This document shows, piece after piece, positions 23,389 through 32,047 of a stretch of DNA of 64,000 bases. The stretch is from an uncultured Collinsella sp. (GTDB lineage: Bacteria; Actinomycetota; Coriobacteriia; Coriobacteriales; Coriobacteriaceae): NCBI GenBank assembly GCA_959604825.1, contig CAUHCN010000005.1, positions 1 through 64,000 of the forward strand, written 5' to 3'. The position numbers and the translations under genes are program-made. The stretch's first letter is position 1; each line of letters starts with the position of its first letter. Below the pieces are notes generated by a model that was not told the DNA's origin, ran no database searches, and worked only from the letters and a program-made list of their open reading frames with translations.

Positions 23389-26070
23389 CTACTCCTTCTC
23401 GACCGCGCGCATGATCGCCTTGTAGATCTCCATCAGCGGGATGATCAGGAAGGCAAGGCCCAGCGCGGCAAGAACGCCCTTGAGCTCAAGCGTCACGGGG
23501 CCAAAGAACATCTCAGCAAGCGTCGGCTGCACGGTCACGATCACCGTCAGCACCAGCGCCAGCGCAGCAGAGGCCCACAGCCACTTGTTCTGCTTCTTCA
23601 TCTTAAACAGCGACGTGCGACGGCTGCGCATGTTAAAGCAGTGGAAGATCTCGACCATGTTGAGCGTGATGAAGGCCATCATCACGCCTTCCTCGTCAGC
23701 GTTGCCGGCGATCATATCGGCGATGTGGATGTAGCCCATGTCAAAGTACACGCCCACAAAGAAGCTCGCGAGCACCAGCACGGTAATGATCAGGCCCTGG
23801 ACCACGCAGTCCAAGCCCATATGTCCGGCAAAGACGCCGTCCTTGGCGTTGCGCGGCTTTCGCTTCATGATGTCGCCCTCGGCGTCCTCCATGCCCAGCG
23901 CGAGCGCGGGGAAGCAGTCGGTGACCAGGTTCACCCACAGCAGCTGCACCGGCTGGAAGATGGTAAAGCCGATGAGCGTGGCGATGAACACCGAGAACAC
24001 CTCGGCAAGGTTAGCCGAAAGCAGGAACTGGATGACCTTGCGGATGTTGTCGTAGATGCGGCGACCCTCTTCGCAGGCGCCGATGATGGTGGCAAAGTTG
24101 TCGTCGGCGAGCACCATGTCGGCAACGTTCTTGGTGACGTCGGTACCGGTGATGCCCATGCCAACGCCAATGTCGGCGCGTTTGATGGACGGGGCGTCGT
24201 TGACGCCGTCGCCCGTCATGGCGACGATCTGGTCGCGCGACTTCCAAGCCTCGACGATGCGGGTCTTGTGCTCGGGCTGGACGCGGGCGTACACGCCGTA
24301 GTCCTCGATGTGCGCGTCGAGCTCCTCATCGCTCATGCGATCGAGGTCGGCACCGGTGATGGCATGGCTGCGATCGGTGACGATTCCCAGCTGCTTGGCA
24401 ATGGCCACGGCGGTGTCGATGTGGTCGCCCGTGATCATGACGGTGCGGATACCGGCGTCGTGCGCCTCGTGGATAGCGTCGGCCACCTCGGGACGGACCG
24501 GGTCGATCATGCCGGACAGGCCACAGAAGACCAGGTCATGCTCGAGCGCAGCGGGGCTGCAGTCGCTCGGGGCCTCGGTGTAGGTGCGGCTTGCCAGCGC
24601 CAGCACGCGCAGAGCCTCGTCGGCCATGGCCTTGTTGGCGGCCACGAGCTCGGCGCGACGCTCCTCGGTCAGCGGGACGACCTTTTCGCCCTCGTAAATA
24701 TGGGTGCACAGGCCGATCACCACGTCGGGCGCGCCCTTGGTGTACTGCTCGTACTCGCCATCCAGCGTCTCGACGATCACGGACATCATCTTGCGGCCCG
24801 AGTCGAACGGGGCCTCGCCCACGCGCGGATGCTCGGCAGTCAGGCCGGTGAGGCCAGCCTTGCCGGCGTCGTTGACGAGCGCGCACTCGGTCGGCTCGCC
24901 CACGGCCTCGCCCAGCTCCTCGTCCCACTGAGCATCGGAGCACAGCGCCATGCCGGCCAGGAACTTCTCCTTGGGCGCAGCGAGCTCGTGCTTGACGACG
25001 GTCATCTTGTTCTGGGTAAGGGTACCGGTCTTGTCGGAGCAGATGGTCTGTGTGCAGCCAAGGGTCTCGACAGCAGAGAGCTTGCGGATAATCGCCTGGC
25101 GCTTGGCCATCTTGGTCACGCCAAGCGAAAGGACGATGGTCACGACGGCAACAAGGCCCTCGGGGATGGCGGCGACGGCGAGCGAGACGGCAACCATAAA
25201 GGTGTCGAGCAGGGCGGTCGGGTCGGTAAGGACGTTGCCCACGCCGTGGCGGAGGATGTCAACGCCAAAGATGACGACGCAGATGACGATCACCATGATG
25301 GTGAGGATGCGGCTGAGCTCGGCGAGCTTCACCTGCAGCGGCGTGAGCTCTTCCTTGGCCTCGGCCAGGGCGCCGGCGATCTTGCCCATCTCGGTGTTCA
25401 TGCCGGTGCCGACCACGACGGCGCGACCACGGCCGTACACGACGGTGGAGCCCATATAGCACATGTTCTTACGGTCGCCGAGCGGCACGTCATCGGTGCC
25501 GGCGGCGAGCTCGATCACGTTGGCATGCTTCTCGACGGGCACGGACTCGCCGGTGAGCGCGGCCTCTTCGATCTTCATCGTGGCGCTCTCGAGCACGCGG
25601 CAGTCGGCCGGGACGGAGTCGCCCGCCTCGAGCATGATCACGTCGCCGGGCACGAGCTCGGCGCTCGGCAGGTGCACGAGCTTGCCGTCGCGCAGCACCT
25701 TGGACTGCGCCGCGCTCATCTCCTGCAGGGCCTCGAGAGCCTCCTCGCTTTTAGCCTCCTGGACCACGCCCAGCACCGAGTTGACGATAACGACGAACAT
25801 GATGATGGCGACATCGGCAAAGTCCGCCTCGCCCTTGACCATGCCCGTGAGCGCACTGATGACGGCGGCAACGATCAGCATGATGACCATAGGGTCAGCC
25901 ATCTGTTCAAAGAAACGCCTCCACAGCGGCGTCTTCTCAGCTTCCTCGAGCTTGTTAGGGCCTGTCTTGGCGAGGCGCGAAGACGCCTCGTCGTTGCTCA
26001 GGCCGAGGTTCTCATCGACACCTTGGTCGCTGAGCACCTCCGCCGCGGCGGACAGGTATTCCTTTTGCAT
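23389..26070 (-). CDS. P-type cation-transporting ATPase (calcium-pump type)
   Basis: An 893-residue P2-type ATPase resembling Ca2+ (PMCA/SERCA-like) pumps. N-terminal cation-ATPase domain, helix pairs near residues 55-100 and 245-310, actuator TGES (ALTGESVPVEK), phosphorylation motif DKTGT with the acceptor Asp at residue 346, KGAPD nucleotide site, TGD and GDGVNDAPSIK hinge motifs, and six C-terminal helices. The PEGL motif (AIPEGLVAV) in M4 fits the calcium/manganese group rather than heavy metals. Its ion is not certain. The transcript carries the structured leader at 26081-26179. Confidence 0.92.
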   Translation of the reverse strand: MQKEYLSAAAEVLSDQGVDENLGLSNDEASSRLAKTGPNKLEEAEKTPLWRRFFEQMADPMVIMLIVAAVISALTGMVKGEADFADVAIIMFVVIVNSVLGVVQEAKSEEALEALQEMSAAQSKVLRDGKLVHLPSAELVPGDVIMLEAGDSVPADCRVLESATMKIEEAALTGESVPVEKHANVIELAAGTDDVPLGDRKNMCYMGSTVVYGRGRAVVVGTGMNTEMGKIAGALAEAKEELTPLQVKLAELSRILTIMVIVICVVIFGVDILRHGVGNVLTDPTALLDTFMVAVSLAVAAIPEGLVAVVTIVLSLGVTKMAKRQAIIRKLSAVETLGCTQTICSDKTGTLTQNKMTVVKHELAAPKEKFLAGMALCSDAQWDEELGEAVGEPTECALVNDAGKAGLTGLTAEHPRVGEAPFDSGRKMMSVIVETLDGEYEQYTKGAPDVVIGLCTHIYEGEKVVPLTEERRAELVAANKAMADEALRVLALASRTYTEAPSDCSPAALEHDLVFCGLSGMIDPVRPEVADAIHEAHDAGIRTVMITGDHIDTAVAIAKQLGIVTDRSHAITGADLDRMSDEELDAHIEDYGVYARVQPEHKTRIVEAWKSRDQIVAMTGDGVNDAPSIKRADIGVGMGITGTDVTKNVADMVLADDNFATIIGACEEGRRIYDNIRKVIQFLLSANLAEVFSVFIATLIGFTIFQPVQLLWVNLVTDCFPALALGMEDAEGDIMKRKPRNAKDGVFAGHMGLDCVVQGLIITVLVLASFFVGVYFDMGYIHIADMIAGNADEEGVMMAFITLNMVEIFHCFNMRSRRTSLFKMKKQNKWLWASAALALVLTVIVTVQPTLAEMFFGPVTLELKGVLAALGLAFLIIPLMEIYKAIMRAVEKE

Positions 26071-26080
26071 ATAGAGTCCC

Positions 26081-26179
26081 CTCCTGGGATTCGGGCCACT
26101 CAGCAGATTGATGCCCGATCATAATTCCCAGGAGAAGGGCAAGGGCTCATCAAGGCTGCCGTGCTGAGCGGCAGTTGAT
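26081..26179 (-). promoter_or_regulatory. Structured 5' leader with loop-loop complementarity (riboswitch candidate)
   Basis: Two hairpins precede the ATPase start on the minus strand. Hairpin 1 (26149-26179) has a CTGCCG/CGGCAG stem, extended by ATCAA/TTGAT, and the 7-base loop CTCAGCA. Hairpin 2 (26081-26134) pairs CTCCTGGGA..TCGGGC with GCCCGA..TCCCAGGAG and covers the 5' part of the Shine-Dalgarno region just before the ATG; its 16-base loop contains TGCTGAG, the exact complement of loop 1. A CATCAA/TTGATG alternative pairing is also possible. I do not recognise it as M-box or yybP-ykoY. Confidence 0.6.
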
Positions 26180-26511
26180 AGTGGAGCTATGGTACCCCAA
26201 AGCGACGCGTCTAGCCAAAACAATCGGTTTGGAAATATGGTCCGCACGCAACGGTGCAGACCGTGTGATGCTCAACATTGGTAAAACGTTTTTTCTTCGG
26301 CACATCGCCAAACTGACATATCGCCCAGATAGCAGCGGTTAGAGCGGTTGGTAAATTTTTTCATATACCGTTTATCCCGCAAAAAATGAACTTCTAATTC
26401 GGCATACGGTCGATTTTATGGGGTATTCGGTCAGCATTTCGTTATAATCAACACGGTTTTATTTCTTATGGTTTATCTATCAGCGCAAGACGATGTCAGA
26501 TGGAGGTCTGA
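26180..26511 (+). promoter_or_regulatory. Intergenic region between ATPase and pyk, with a probable pyk promoter
   Basis: About 330 bases without a gene, relatively AT-rich. TATAAT at 26443-26448 is a good -10 box for pyk, about 64 bases before its ATG, but no clear -35 box is seen at 17 bases. The minus-strand promoter of the ATPase should lie at 26180-26260; I cannot fix it. No long repeat is visible. Confidence 0.45.
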
Positions 26512-27972
26512 ATGTACAAGCGCACTAAGATTGTATGCACCATGGGTCCCGCCTGCGATAGCGACGAGACCATCCGCGAGATGATCAAGGCGGGCATGAA
26601 CGTCGCCCGTTTTAACTTCTCGCACGGCTCCTACGACGAGCACCACGGTCGCATCGAGCGCGTCCGCCGTATTTCCAAGGAGCTCGGTCTGCCTGTCGGC
26701 ATCCTGCTCGACACCAAGGGCCCCGAGGTCCGCACCGGCCTTCTGGTCGACGGCAAGAAGGTTGCCGTCAAGACCGGCGATAAGATCGTCGTCACCGCTC
26801 AGCCCACGTCCGAGGATTTCCACGGCACCGCTGAGCACATCTCCCTCGACTACCTGGCTCTGCCCTCCGAGGTCGAGAAGGGCTCCCTCATCCTGATCGA
26901 TGACGGCCTGGTTGCCCTCGAGGTCGAGTCCGTCGACGGCCAGGACATGACCTGCGTCGTCAAGAATGACGGCCTGATCGGCGAGCGCAAGGGCGTCAAC
27001 ATGCCCAACGTCAACATCTCGCTGCCCGCCATCACCGAGCGCGATCGTCAGGACATCCTCTTTGGCCTGACCGAGAACATCGACTACATCGCCGCTTCCT
27101 TCATCCGTGACGGCGAGTCCGTCCGTGGCATCCGCAAGCTTTGCCGCGAGAACGGTGGCGAGCACGTGACGATCTTCCCGAAGATCGAGTGTGCCCTGGG
27201 CGTCGAGAACTTCGACGAGATCCTCGAGGCTTCCGACGGCATCATGGTCGCCCGTGGCGACCTGGGCATCGAGATCAAGCCCGAGCTTGTTCCGCACATC
27301 CAGAAGGAGATCATCGCCAAGTGCAACGCGGCCTACAAGCCCGTTATCACCGCTACGCAGATGCTCGACTCCATGCAGCAGAACCCGCGCCCGACGCGCG
27401 CCGAGGTTGCCGACGTTGCTAACGCCATCTACGACGGCACCGACGCCGTTATGCTCTCTGGCGAGTCCGCTGCCGGTAAGTACCCGGTCGAGGCCGTTAA
27501 GATGCAGGCCAGCATTGCTCTCGAGACCGAGAAGTACCTCCCGGCTCACGCTCCGCTCGAGGTTCCGGCCGATGCTCACGGCACCCGCGTTGTCAACAAC
27601 GTTGTGGGTATGTCCGCTGTGAACATGGCCACCACCGTTGGCGCCAAGTGCATCACCGTGCCGACGACCACCGGTCGTACCGCTCGCCTGATCTCGCACT
27701 TCCGCCCCAACATGCCGATCTGCGCGTTCTCCCGCCACGAGTGGGCCGTCCAGCAGATGATCATGTACTGGGGCGTTATCCCGCACCAGGCCGAGATTAC
27801 CCAGGGCACCGTCAACGGCACGATCGTCAAGGCGATCGAGACCGCTAAGGAGCTCGGCTACGTCGAGGCTGGCGATTTGACCGTCGCTACCGCCGGCGAT
27901 CCCCGCATGAGCGTCCAGCTCGAGGACAAGGTCTCCTCGACCAACGTCGCTTACGTCGCTCAGGTGCGTTAA
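26512..27972 (+). CDS. pyk: Pyruvate kinase
   Basis: Transfers phosphate from phosphoenolpyruvate to ADP, the last step of glycolysis. The 486-residue product has the N-terminal KRTKIVCTMGP, RFNFSHGSYDEH, the barrel LLDTKGPEVRTG, the catalytic IFPKIEC lysine region, MVARGDLGIE, and TQMLDSM, and the C-terminal domain with VPTTTGRTARL. Codon use (GCT, CGT, GTT rich) is more biased than its neighbours, as expected of a highly expressed gene. GGAGG precedes the start. Confidence 0.97.
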   Translation: MYKRTKIVCTMGPACDSDETIREMIKAGMNVARFNFSHGSYDEHHGRIERVRRISKELGLPVGILLDTKGPEVRTGLLVDGKKVAVKTGDKIVVTAQPTSEDFHGTAEHISLDYLALPSEVEKGSLILIDDGLVALEVESVDGQDMTCVVKNDGLIGERKGVNMPNVNISLPAITERDRQDILFGLTENIDYIAASFIRDGESVRGIRKLCRENGGEHVTIFPKIECALGVENFDEILEASDGIMVARGDLGIEIKPELVPHIQKEIIAKCNAAYKPVITATQMLDSMQQNPRPTRAEVADVANAIYDGTDAVMLSGESAAGKYPVEAVKMQASIALETEKYLPAHAPLEVPADAHGTRVVNNVVGMSAVNMATTVGAKCITVPTTTGRTARLISHFRPNMPICAFSRHEWAVQQMIMYWGVIPHQAEITQGTVNGTIVKAIETAKELGYVEAGDLTVATAGDPRMSVQLEDKVSSTNVAYVAQVR

Positions 27973-28003
27973 GTCGTACTTGCAAGCATGTTTGCATTGC
28001 AAA

Positions 28004-28037
28004 GGGCCCGGAAGGCTTCGCCTTCCGGGCCCTTTTT
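28004..28037 (+). terminator. Terminator of pyk
   Basis: Perfect stem GGGCCCGGAAGGC/GCCTTCCGGGCCC with a TTC loop followed by TTTTT. Confidence 0.93.
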
Positions 28038-28214
28038 CTGTGTCAATGCCGGCACACGGCAAAACACGCACCCATTTCTTTACCAAAAGCGCGAAATCCA
28101 CCTTTCGAGGCCCAAAAATAAAGTCCCAAGCGCTAAAAGTGTTCGCCCGATGGCGAAACCACACCTTACCCGACGCTGCTAAATCGTTTTAGCAAGAGCC
28201 AGATCGACCGCGTT

Positions 28215-28342
28215 TTCGGAAGTATGCGGCAAATTCTGAGACCTCCGAGCACACCCCGTTTTTTCGCAACAAAATGCCTGATAAACTGGCCTCAAAAGCC
28301 AGGTCTGCTCACAGGGTTCAGATTTTGCCGCATACTTCCGAA
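28215..28342. repeat. Foldback element with 25-bp inverted arms
   Basis: TTCGGAAGTATGCGGCAAA at 28215-28233 (arm to 28239) recurs inverted at 28318-28342 with 24 of 25 positions matching. Inside is a smaller hairpin CTGGCCTCAAAAGCCAG (28286-28302). The element is 128 bp long, encodes nothing convincing and ends 51 bases before the next start codon. Confidence 0.75.
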
Positions 28343-28393
28343 TTGACGCTGGCATCGCACGGTCCAAAAGCACATTTCGACCAGGAGGATATC

Positions 28394-29467
28394 ATGGACC
28401 TGACGCTATGCGGTCAATCCGCTTTTTACTATCACCGTATCCCGCCGCAGGTATTAGGGCTTTACCCCGCCATTAGCCTTGGCAATATGGATCGCAGATG
28501 TTGCGGCCTCGGAAGTCATGCAGTTGTAAAAGACCTGCTTCATGCACCGCTTCACAGGCTTGTATTCACTCGAGCACAATCCGGGTCGCGAAGCCTGTTT
28601 AAATCGCACCTCCTGACCCAAGAGCCGCCTCCCGGGTCGTTTAGGCAAACTGAACATGGATTTGATGTCACGTCGCCCGAGTTTACGTTGCTCAGCCTTG
28701 CCACGCAGGTCTCACGCAACCAGTTACTCATGGCTTGCTACGAGATGTGCGGCTTCTTTGCAGTGTTTAAGCCCTGCGAGCGAACGCAACAACAACTCGA
28801 TGAAGCCATTTCGCTTAAGCTCATTCCGCCCGACCGTGGTTGGAAACGCGTTGTCGACACCAAGGGCAATGACACCAATTTGTGGAAGCGCCCGCCGCTC
28901 CTCAGCGCGGCGGATATCGCCGCGTTCGCCAAGCAGGCTGCAGGCCTGCGCGGCGTTAAACAACTGCGCTGGGCGGCCGAGCACATGACGGGGCAGACCG
29001 CCTCGCCCTTCGAAGTACAGACCTCCATGCTTGTCTCGCTCCCCCGCAACGAGGGCGGCATGGGCATCAACATCGCAAACAACGTGAGCATCCCACTCAG
29101 CGACGCCGCGCGCTCACTGTATGACAAAACCTGCTGCTACGCCGATATCCTCATCGAGAGCAACACCGACAGCATGGGCGTCATCTTGGAATGCCAAGGC
29201 CGCTCCGCCCACGATGGCGAAGCCGCAAGTCTCTCCGATGCCGAGCGCACCACCGCCCTCACAAGCATGGGCTATGACGTTATCCAGATAACCTATGAGC
29301 AAATCAAAGACACGAAGAGCTTTAACAACATCGCCGAACTCATCCATAAAAAGGCAGGGCTCCCCTCCATCCCAAAGACCGATCAGGAACGCACCACCGA
29401 AGATGCCCTGCGGCGGGAGCTATTGGTCGATTGGGATGAGCTGTTCGCCGTCAAGCCGGCCAGCTAG
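28394..29467 (+). CDS. Putative PD-(D/E)XK/DUF559-like nuclease-fold protein
   Basis: A 357-residue cytoplasmic protein of uncertain family. The C-terminal 110 residues resemble the DUF559/Vsr-type endonuclease-like fold: ADILIESN, VILECQGRSAHDG, then a long helix DAERTTALTSMGYDVIQITYEQI. In DUF559 the corresponding strand reads VEVDG; here it is LECQG, so catalysis is uncertain. The N-terminal part (HRLVFTRAQS.., SPEFTLLSLATQVSRNQLLMACYEMCG) recalls AbiEi-type antitoxin/regulator proteins. AGGAGG stands before the ATG at 28394. The foldback element lies immediately upstream. It converges with the next gene, overlapping it by 4 bases. Confidence 0.6.
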   Translation: MDLTLCGQSAFYYHRIPPQVLGLYPAISLGNMDRRCCGLGSHAVVKDLLHAPLHRLVFTRAQSGSRSLFKSHLLTQEPPPGSFRQTEHGFDVTSPEFTLLSLATQVSRNQLLMACYEMCGFFAVFKPCERTQQQLDEAISLKLIPPDRGWKRVVDTKGNDTNLWKRPPLLSAADIAAFAKQAAGLRGVKQLRWAAEHMTGQTASPFEVQTSMLVSLPRNEGGMGINIANNVSIPLSDAARSLYDKTCCYADILIESNTDSMGVILECQGRSAHDGEAASLSDAERTTALTSMGYDVIQITYEQIKDTKSFNNIAELIHKKAGLPSIPKTDQERTTEDALRRELLVDWDELFAVKPAS

Positions 29468-30312
29468 CAGCTAGCGATCAGGGGGACTGCGGGAACGTCA
29501 GAAGCAGCAACGCGAGCCGCAAATCCCGCCTCGGTCAGCTCGATGACCTCGGTAAACGTTGCATCGAAAAACTCCTCGGTTAGCAGGCGATACGGCGGAT
29601 GATCGGGCTCGCCGGGGTTTTCGCGTACAATCTCGTGCATGACGCCGATAGTCTTGAGCACATATTCTTTATGGATGGGATACTGCCCAAAACGCGTCGC
29701 AGCGGTATAGAGGCGATCGGTCGCACGCGGAATGGAAACGATGCCCAGCGTCTTGCCAAACCAGTCAAAATCGCCCTGCTTTTTAATGCGGAATTCCTCG
29801 CACGGCTTGCCGCCGTGTGCTTCCAGATACTGGTTCACACGCGTGTTCCATACCGTGTCGGCCACCAGATGCGACCAGACGCCCAGCGTTAAATCGAGCA
29901 GCGACTGCGCCACATCTTCGGACGCAAGCGAGAACTCACAGGCGCCGGGACCGACAACCGGCTCGGCATCCCTGTAGCGCTGAGGATAGTGCACGCGGTT
30001 CAGTCGCTCGCGCTCCTCGACAATCGAGGTAGCCTCAGCAGGTTCGCCCGCGGGTGCGCCTTTAAGCAGCGGCGCCACATAGGTATCCCAGAACTCGTGC
30101 TCGCGCGGCTTAGGGATAGGCTCGGGCTTTGCAAAGTGCGTAATGCGATACGGAATGGGATCGGCGATGCCAGGGACCATATAGCCCACGAAGATATCCG
30201 GAACCACGCAGCCAAACAAAAAGGCATTGCGGTCGCGCACGCTATCGGCAAGCACGCTAGCACGTGCCAGCAAGCGCTCCGTTTGAGCGATATGAATGTT
30301 CCAACTTGGCAT
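29464..30312 (-). CDS. Zinc-dependent phospholipase C-like protein
   Basis: A 282-residue protein with the features of the Zn_dep_PLPC domain: N-terminal MPSWNIHIAQTERLL (the Trp/His start typical after processing or as a cytoplasmic form), FLFGCVVPDIF, HFAKPEP, and LGVWSHLVADTVWN, which supply the His/Asp metal ligands. No signal peptide is seen, so it may be cytoplasmic. I chose the ATG at 30312 because GGGGGTGGCT precedes it. Substrate unknown. Confidence 0.75.
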   Translation of the reverse strand: MPSWNIHIAQTERLLARASVLADSVRDRNAFLFGCVVPDIFVGYMVPGIADPIPYRITHFAKPEPIPKPREHEFWDTYVAPLLKGAPAGEPAEATSIVEERERLNRVHYPQRYRDAEPVVGPGACEFSLASEDVAQSLLDLTLGVWSHLVADTVWNTRVNQYLEAHGGKPCEEFRIKKQGDFDWFGKTLGIVSIPRATDRLYTAATRFGQYPIHKEYVLKTIGVMHEIVRENPGEPDHPPYRLLTEEFFDATFTEVIELTEAGFAARVAASDVPAVPLIASC

Positions 30313-30390
30313 AGCCACCCCCATAAAACCTGGTTAACTATACCATCACGGCAGAGTCGCACAGGCGGCCATACATACCCTACGCAGCAA

Positions 30391-31182
30391 CTATTCCGCA
30401 GCACCGCTTTCGGTTCCATACGACGGCACGGGCGCCTCGACCACATGGTGATATCGATCGATATAGATGGCACGGGCCTCCAGGCGGCGCACCAAATCTT
30501 GATGGTGCGTACTCATCAAAACCGTCTTACCGGCAGCAACGTAGGCCAGCAAAAAGTTGACTACGATGTCGCACGAGTCCTCATCGAGCCCGTTGGTGGG
30601 CTCATCGAGCACTAGGATATCGGGGTTCATCGACACCACCGCAGCCAGCGCCACGCGCTTCTTTTGCCCGCCCGAAAGCTGATAGGGCGAGGCATCGACC
30701 AGATCGGCAACCTGGAACAGCTCCATGGCATCGCGGACGCGGCGCTCGAGCTCGTCTGTCGGCAGCCCCATCTGCGCGGGGCCAAAAGCAACTTCCTCGC
30801 CCACCGTAGCGCAGAACAGCTGGGCGTCGGCATTCTGGAACACAAAGCCCACGCGCTGATGAAAACGCTGAGCGGCTGCGGAATCCTTGAGATATGCCGC
30901 ATCGATCACGTGCCCGTCAAACAGGTACGCACCCGCGTCCGCTAGTTCAAGACCGTTGATAAGGCGCATAATCGTCGTCTTACCGCAGCCGTTGGGACCG
31001 AGTAGGGCAACGAGTTCACCACGATCGACCTGCAGCGAAACGCCGTCGACCACCGTATGCCCCGTATATGAGAACACCACGTTGCGCAGCTCGATGAGCG
31101 GCGCGGCCTCGCCGCCCGCACCGTTCGTGCCCACCGCACTATTCATATCGATCGTCAAAACGTCGCCCTTCCCTATTTGCAT
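30391..31182 (-). CDS. cbiO: ECF transporter ATPase, cobalt/nickel type
   Basis: ABC ATPase energising metal uptake. Walker A GPNGCGKTT, Q-loop VGFVFQNADAQLF, signature LSGGQKKRVALA, Walker B DILVLDEPTNGLD and the switch histidine MSTHHQ are all present. The start is uncertain: ATG at 31182 (shown) gives 263 residues; a TTG or the ATG at 31146 would shorten it by up to 12. It follows cbiQ with a 22-base gap. Confidence 0.92.
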   Translation of the reverse strand: MQIGKGDVLTIDMNSAVGTNGAGGEAAPLIELRNVVFSYTGHTVVDGVSLQVDRGELVALLGPNGCGKTTIMRLINGLELADAGAYLFDGHVIDAAYLKDSAAAQRFHQRVGFVFQNADAQLFCATVGEEVAFGPAQMGLPTDELERRVRDAMELFQVADLVDASPYQLSGGQKKRVALAAVVSMNPDILVLDEPTNGLDEDSCDIVVNFLLAYVAAGKTVLMSTHHQDLVRRLEARAIYIDRYHHVVEAPVPSYGTESGAAE

Positions 31183-31204
31183 CCCCAGCAAGAACCAGCA
31201 GCGC

Positions 31205-32047
31205 CTACAGCACGGCGCACAACACTGCCAGCAGTGCCACGCCGCCCGCATAGACCGCATCGCGCCAGCCAAACCCGGCGCGCGCGGGCGCCGGATACGC
31301 ACCGGCAAAGCCGCGGCAAAGCATAGCCTCGTCCATCGCGTGGCTACATTCCATCGCCTTGATAAACGTCATGCCCATGATACCCGCCAGCGAGTCGGTG
31401 CGCGAAAAACCCGCAGGCGCACGACCCACGCTGCGCAGCATGACCGATTCGCACAGATCGTGCGCCGTGCGTCCCAGCACCTCGATATGCTTGAGCGCCA
31501 TATCGAAAGTAAAGATGACCTCGTCGGGCAGGTGCAACATTTTGAGCGCCGCCGACATGCGGCTCCAGGTAAGCGTCCATGAAACGCCCAGCACAAGCGA
31601 CACATTAATGAACGTCTTGAGCGCAATCTTGAGCATGGCGCCCGTGGCAGACGCGCCCAGCAGCAGGGCAGGTAGTGCCAAAACCACCGCGAGCCCCGCA
31701 GCGCCAAGTGCCGGCACAAAGGTTGCCCGCAGCCCGCGTACGGGGCGCACGGCAACGAGCACCAGCGCGATAGCCGCCATCAACATGAGGTACAGCGGGC
31801 TCTGTGTCAGGTACACGCACAGAACGCAGACGAACATCCCCACCAGGCGCACCGGCGCCGAAACGCAAGAAAGGGCGCGGTCGACCATCGACCCGCCCTC
31901 GTGTGCGCCTCCACCCAGGCGAACCCGCTCAAGCAGGCTCGCCAGGTGCAGGACGTTTTGTTGCATAACACGATGTCGAGCCCCCGCGGGCTCGTAACGC
32001 TGCTCGACCGTAAGCCAGCTAGGCAGCTCGGCTATTGCCATGAGCAC
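31205..32047 (-). CDS. cbiQ: ECF transporter transmembrane protein, CbiQ type
   Basis: A 280-residue T-component with about five or six membrane helices (residues about 60-140, 250-280) and the cytoplasmic coupling segment with A-R/S-G motifs (EAMLCRGFAGAYP; ESVMLRSVGRAP) that docks onto the ATPases. The start is probably the GTG at 32047 after AAGGAAAGC; it overlaps the upstream gene by 29 bases. Confidence 0.9.
   Translation of the reverse strand: MLMAIAELPSWLTVEQRYEPAGARHRVMQQNVLHLASLLERVRLGGGAHEGGSMVDRALSCVSAPVRLVGMFVCVLCVYLTQSPLYLMLMAAIALVLVAVRPVRGLRATFVPALGAAGLAVVLALPALLLGASATGAMLKIALKTFINVSLVLGVSWTLTWSRMSAALKMLHLPDEVIFTFDMALKHIEVLGRTAHDLCESVMLRSVGRAPAGFSRTDSLAGIMGMTFIKAMECSHAMDEAMLCRGFAGAYPAPARAGFGWRDAVYAGGVALLAVLCAVL

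Noticed and set aside
26081..26179. Known yybP-ykoY manganese or M-box magnesium riboswitch
   Set aside because: The conserved loop sequences of those families as I know them are not found; an Infernal search against Rfam would decide.
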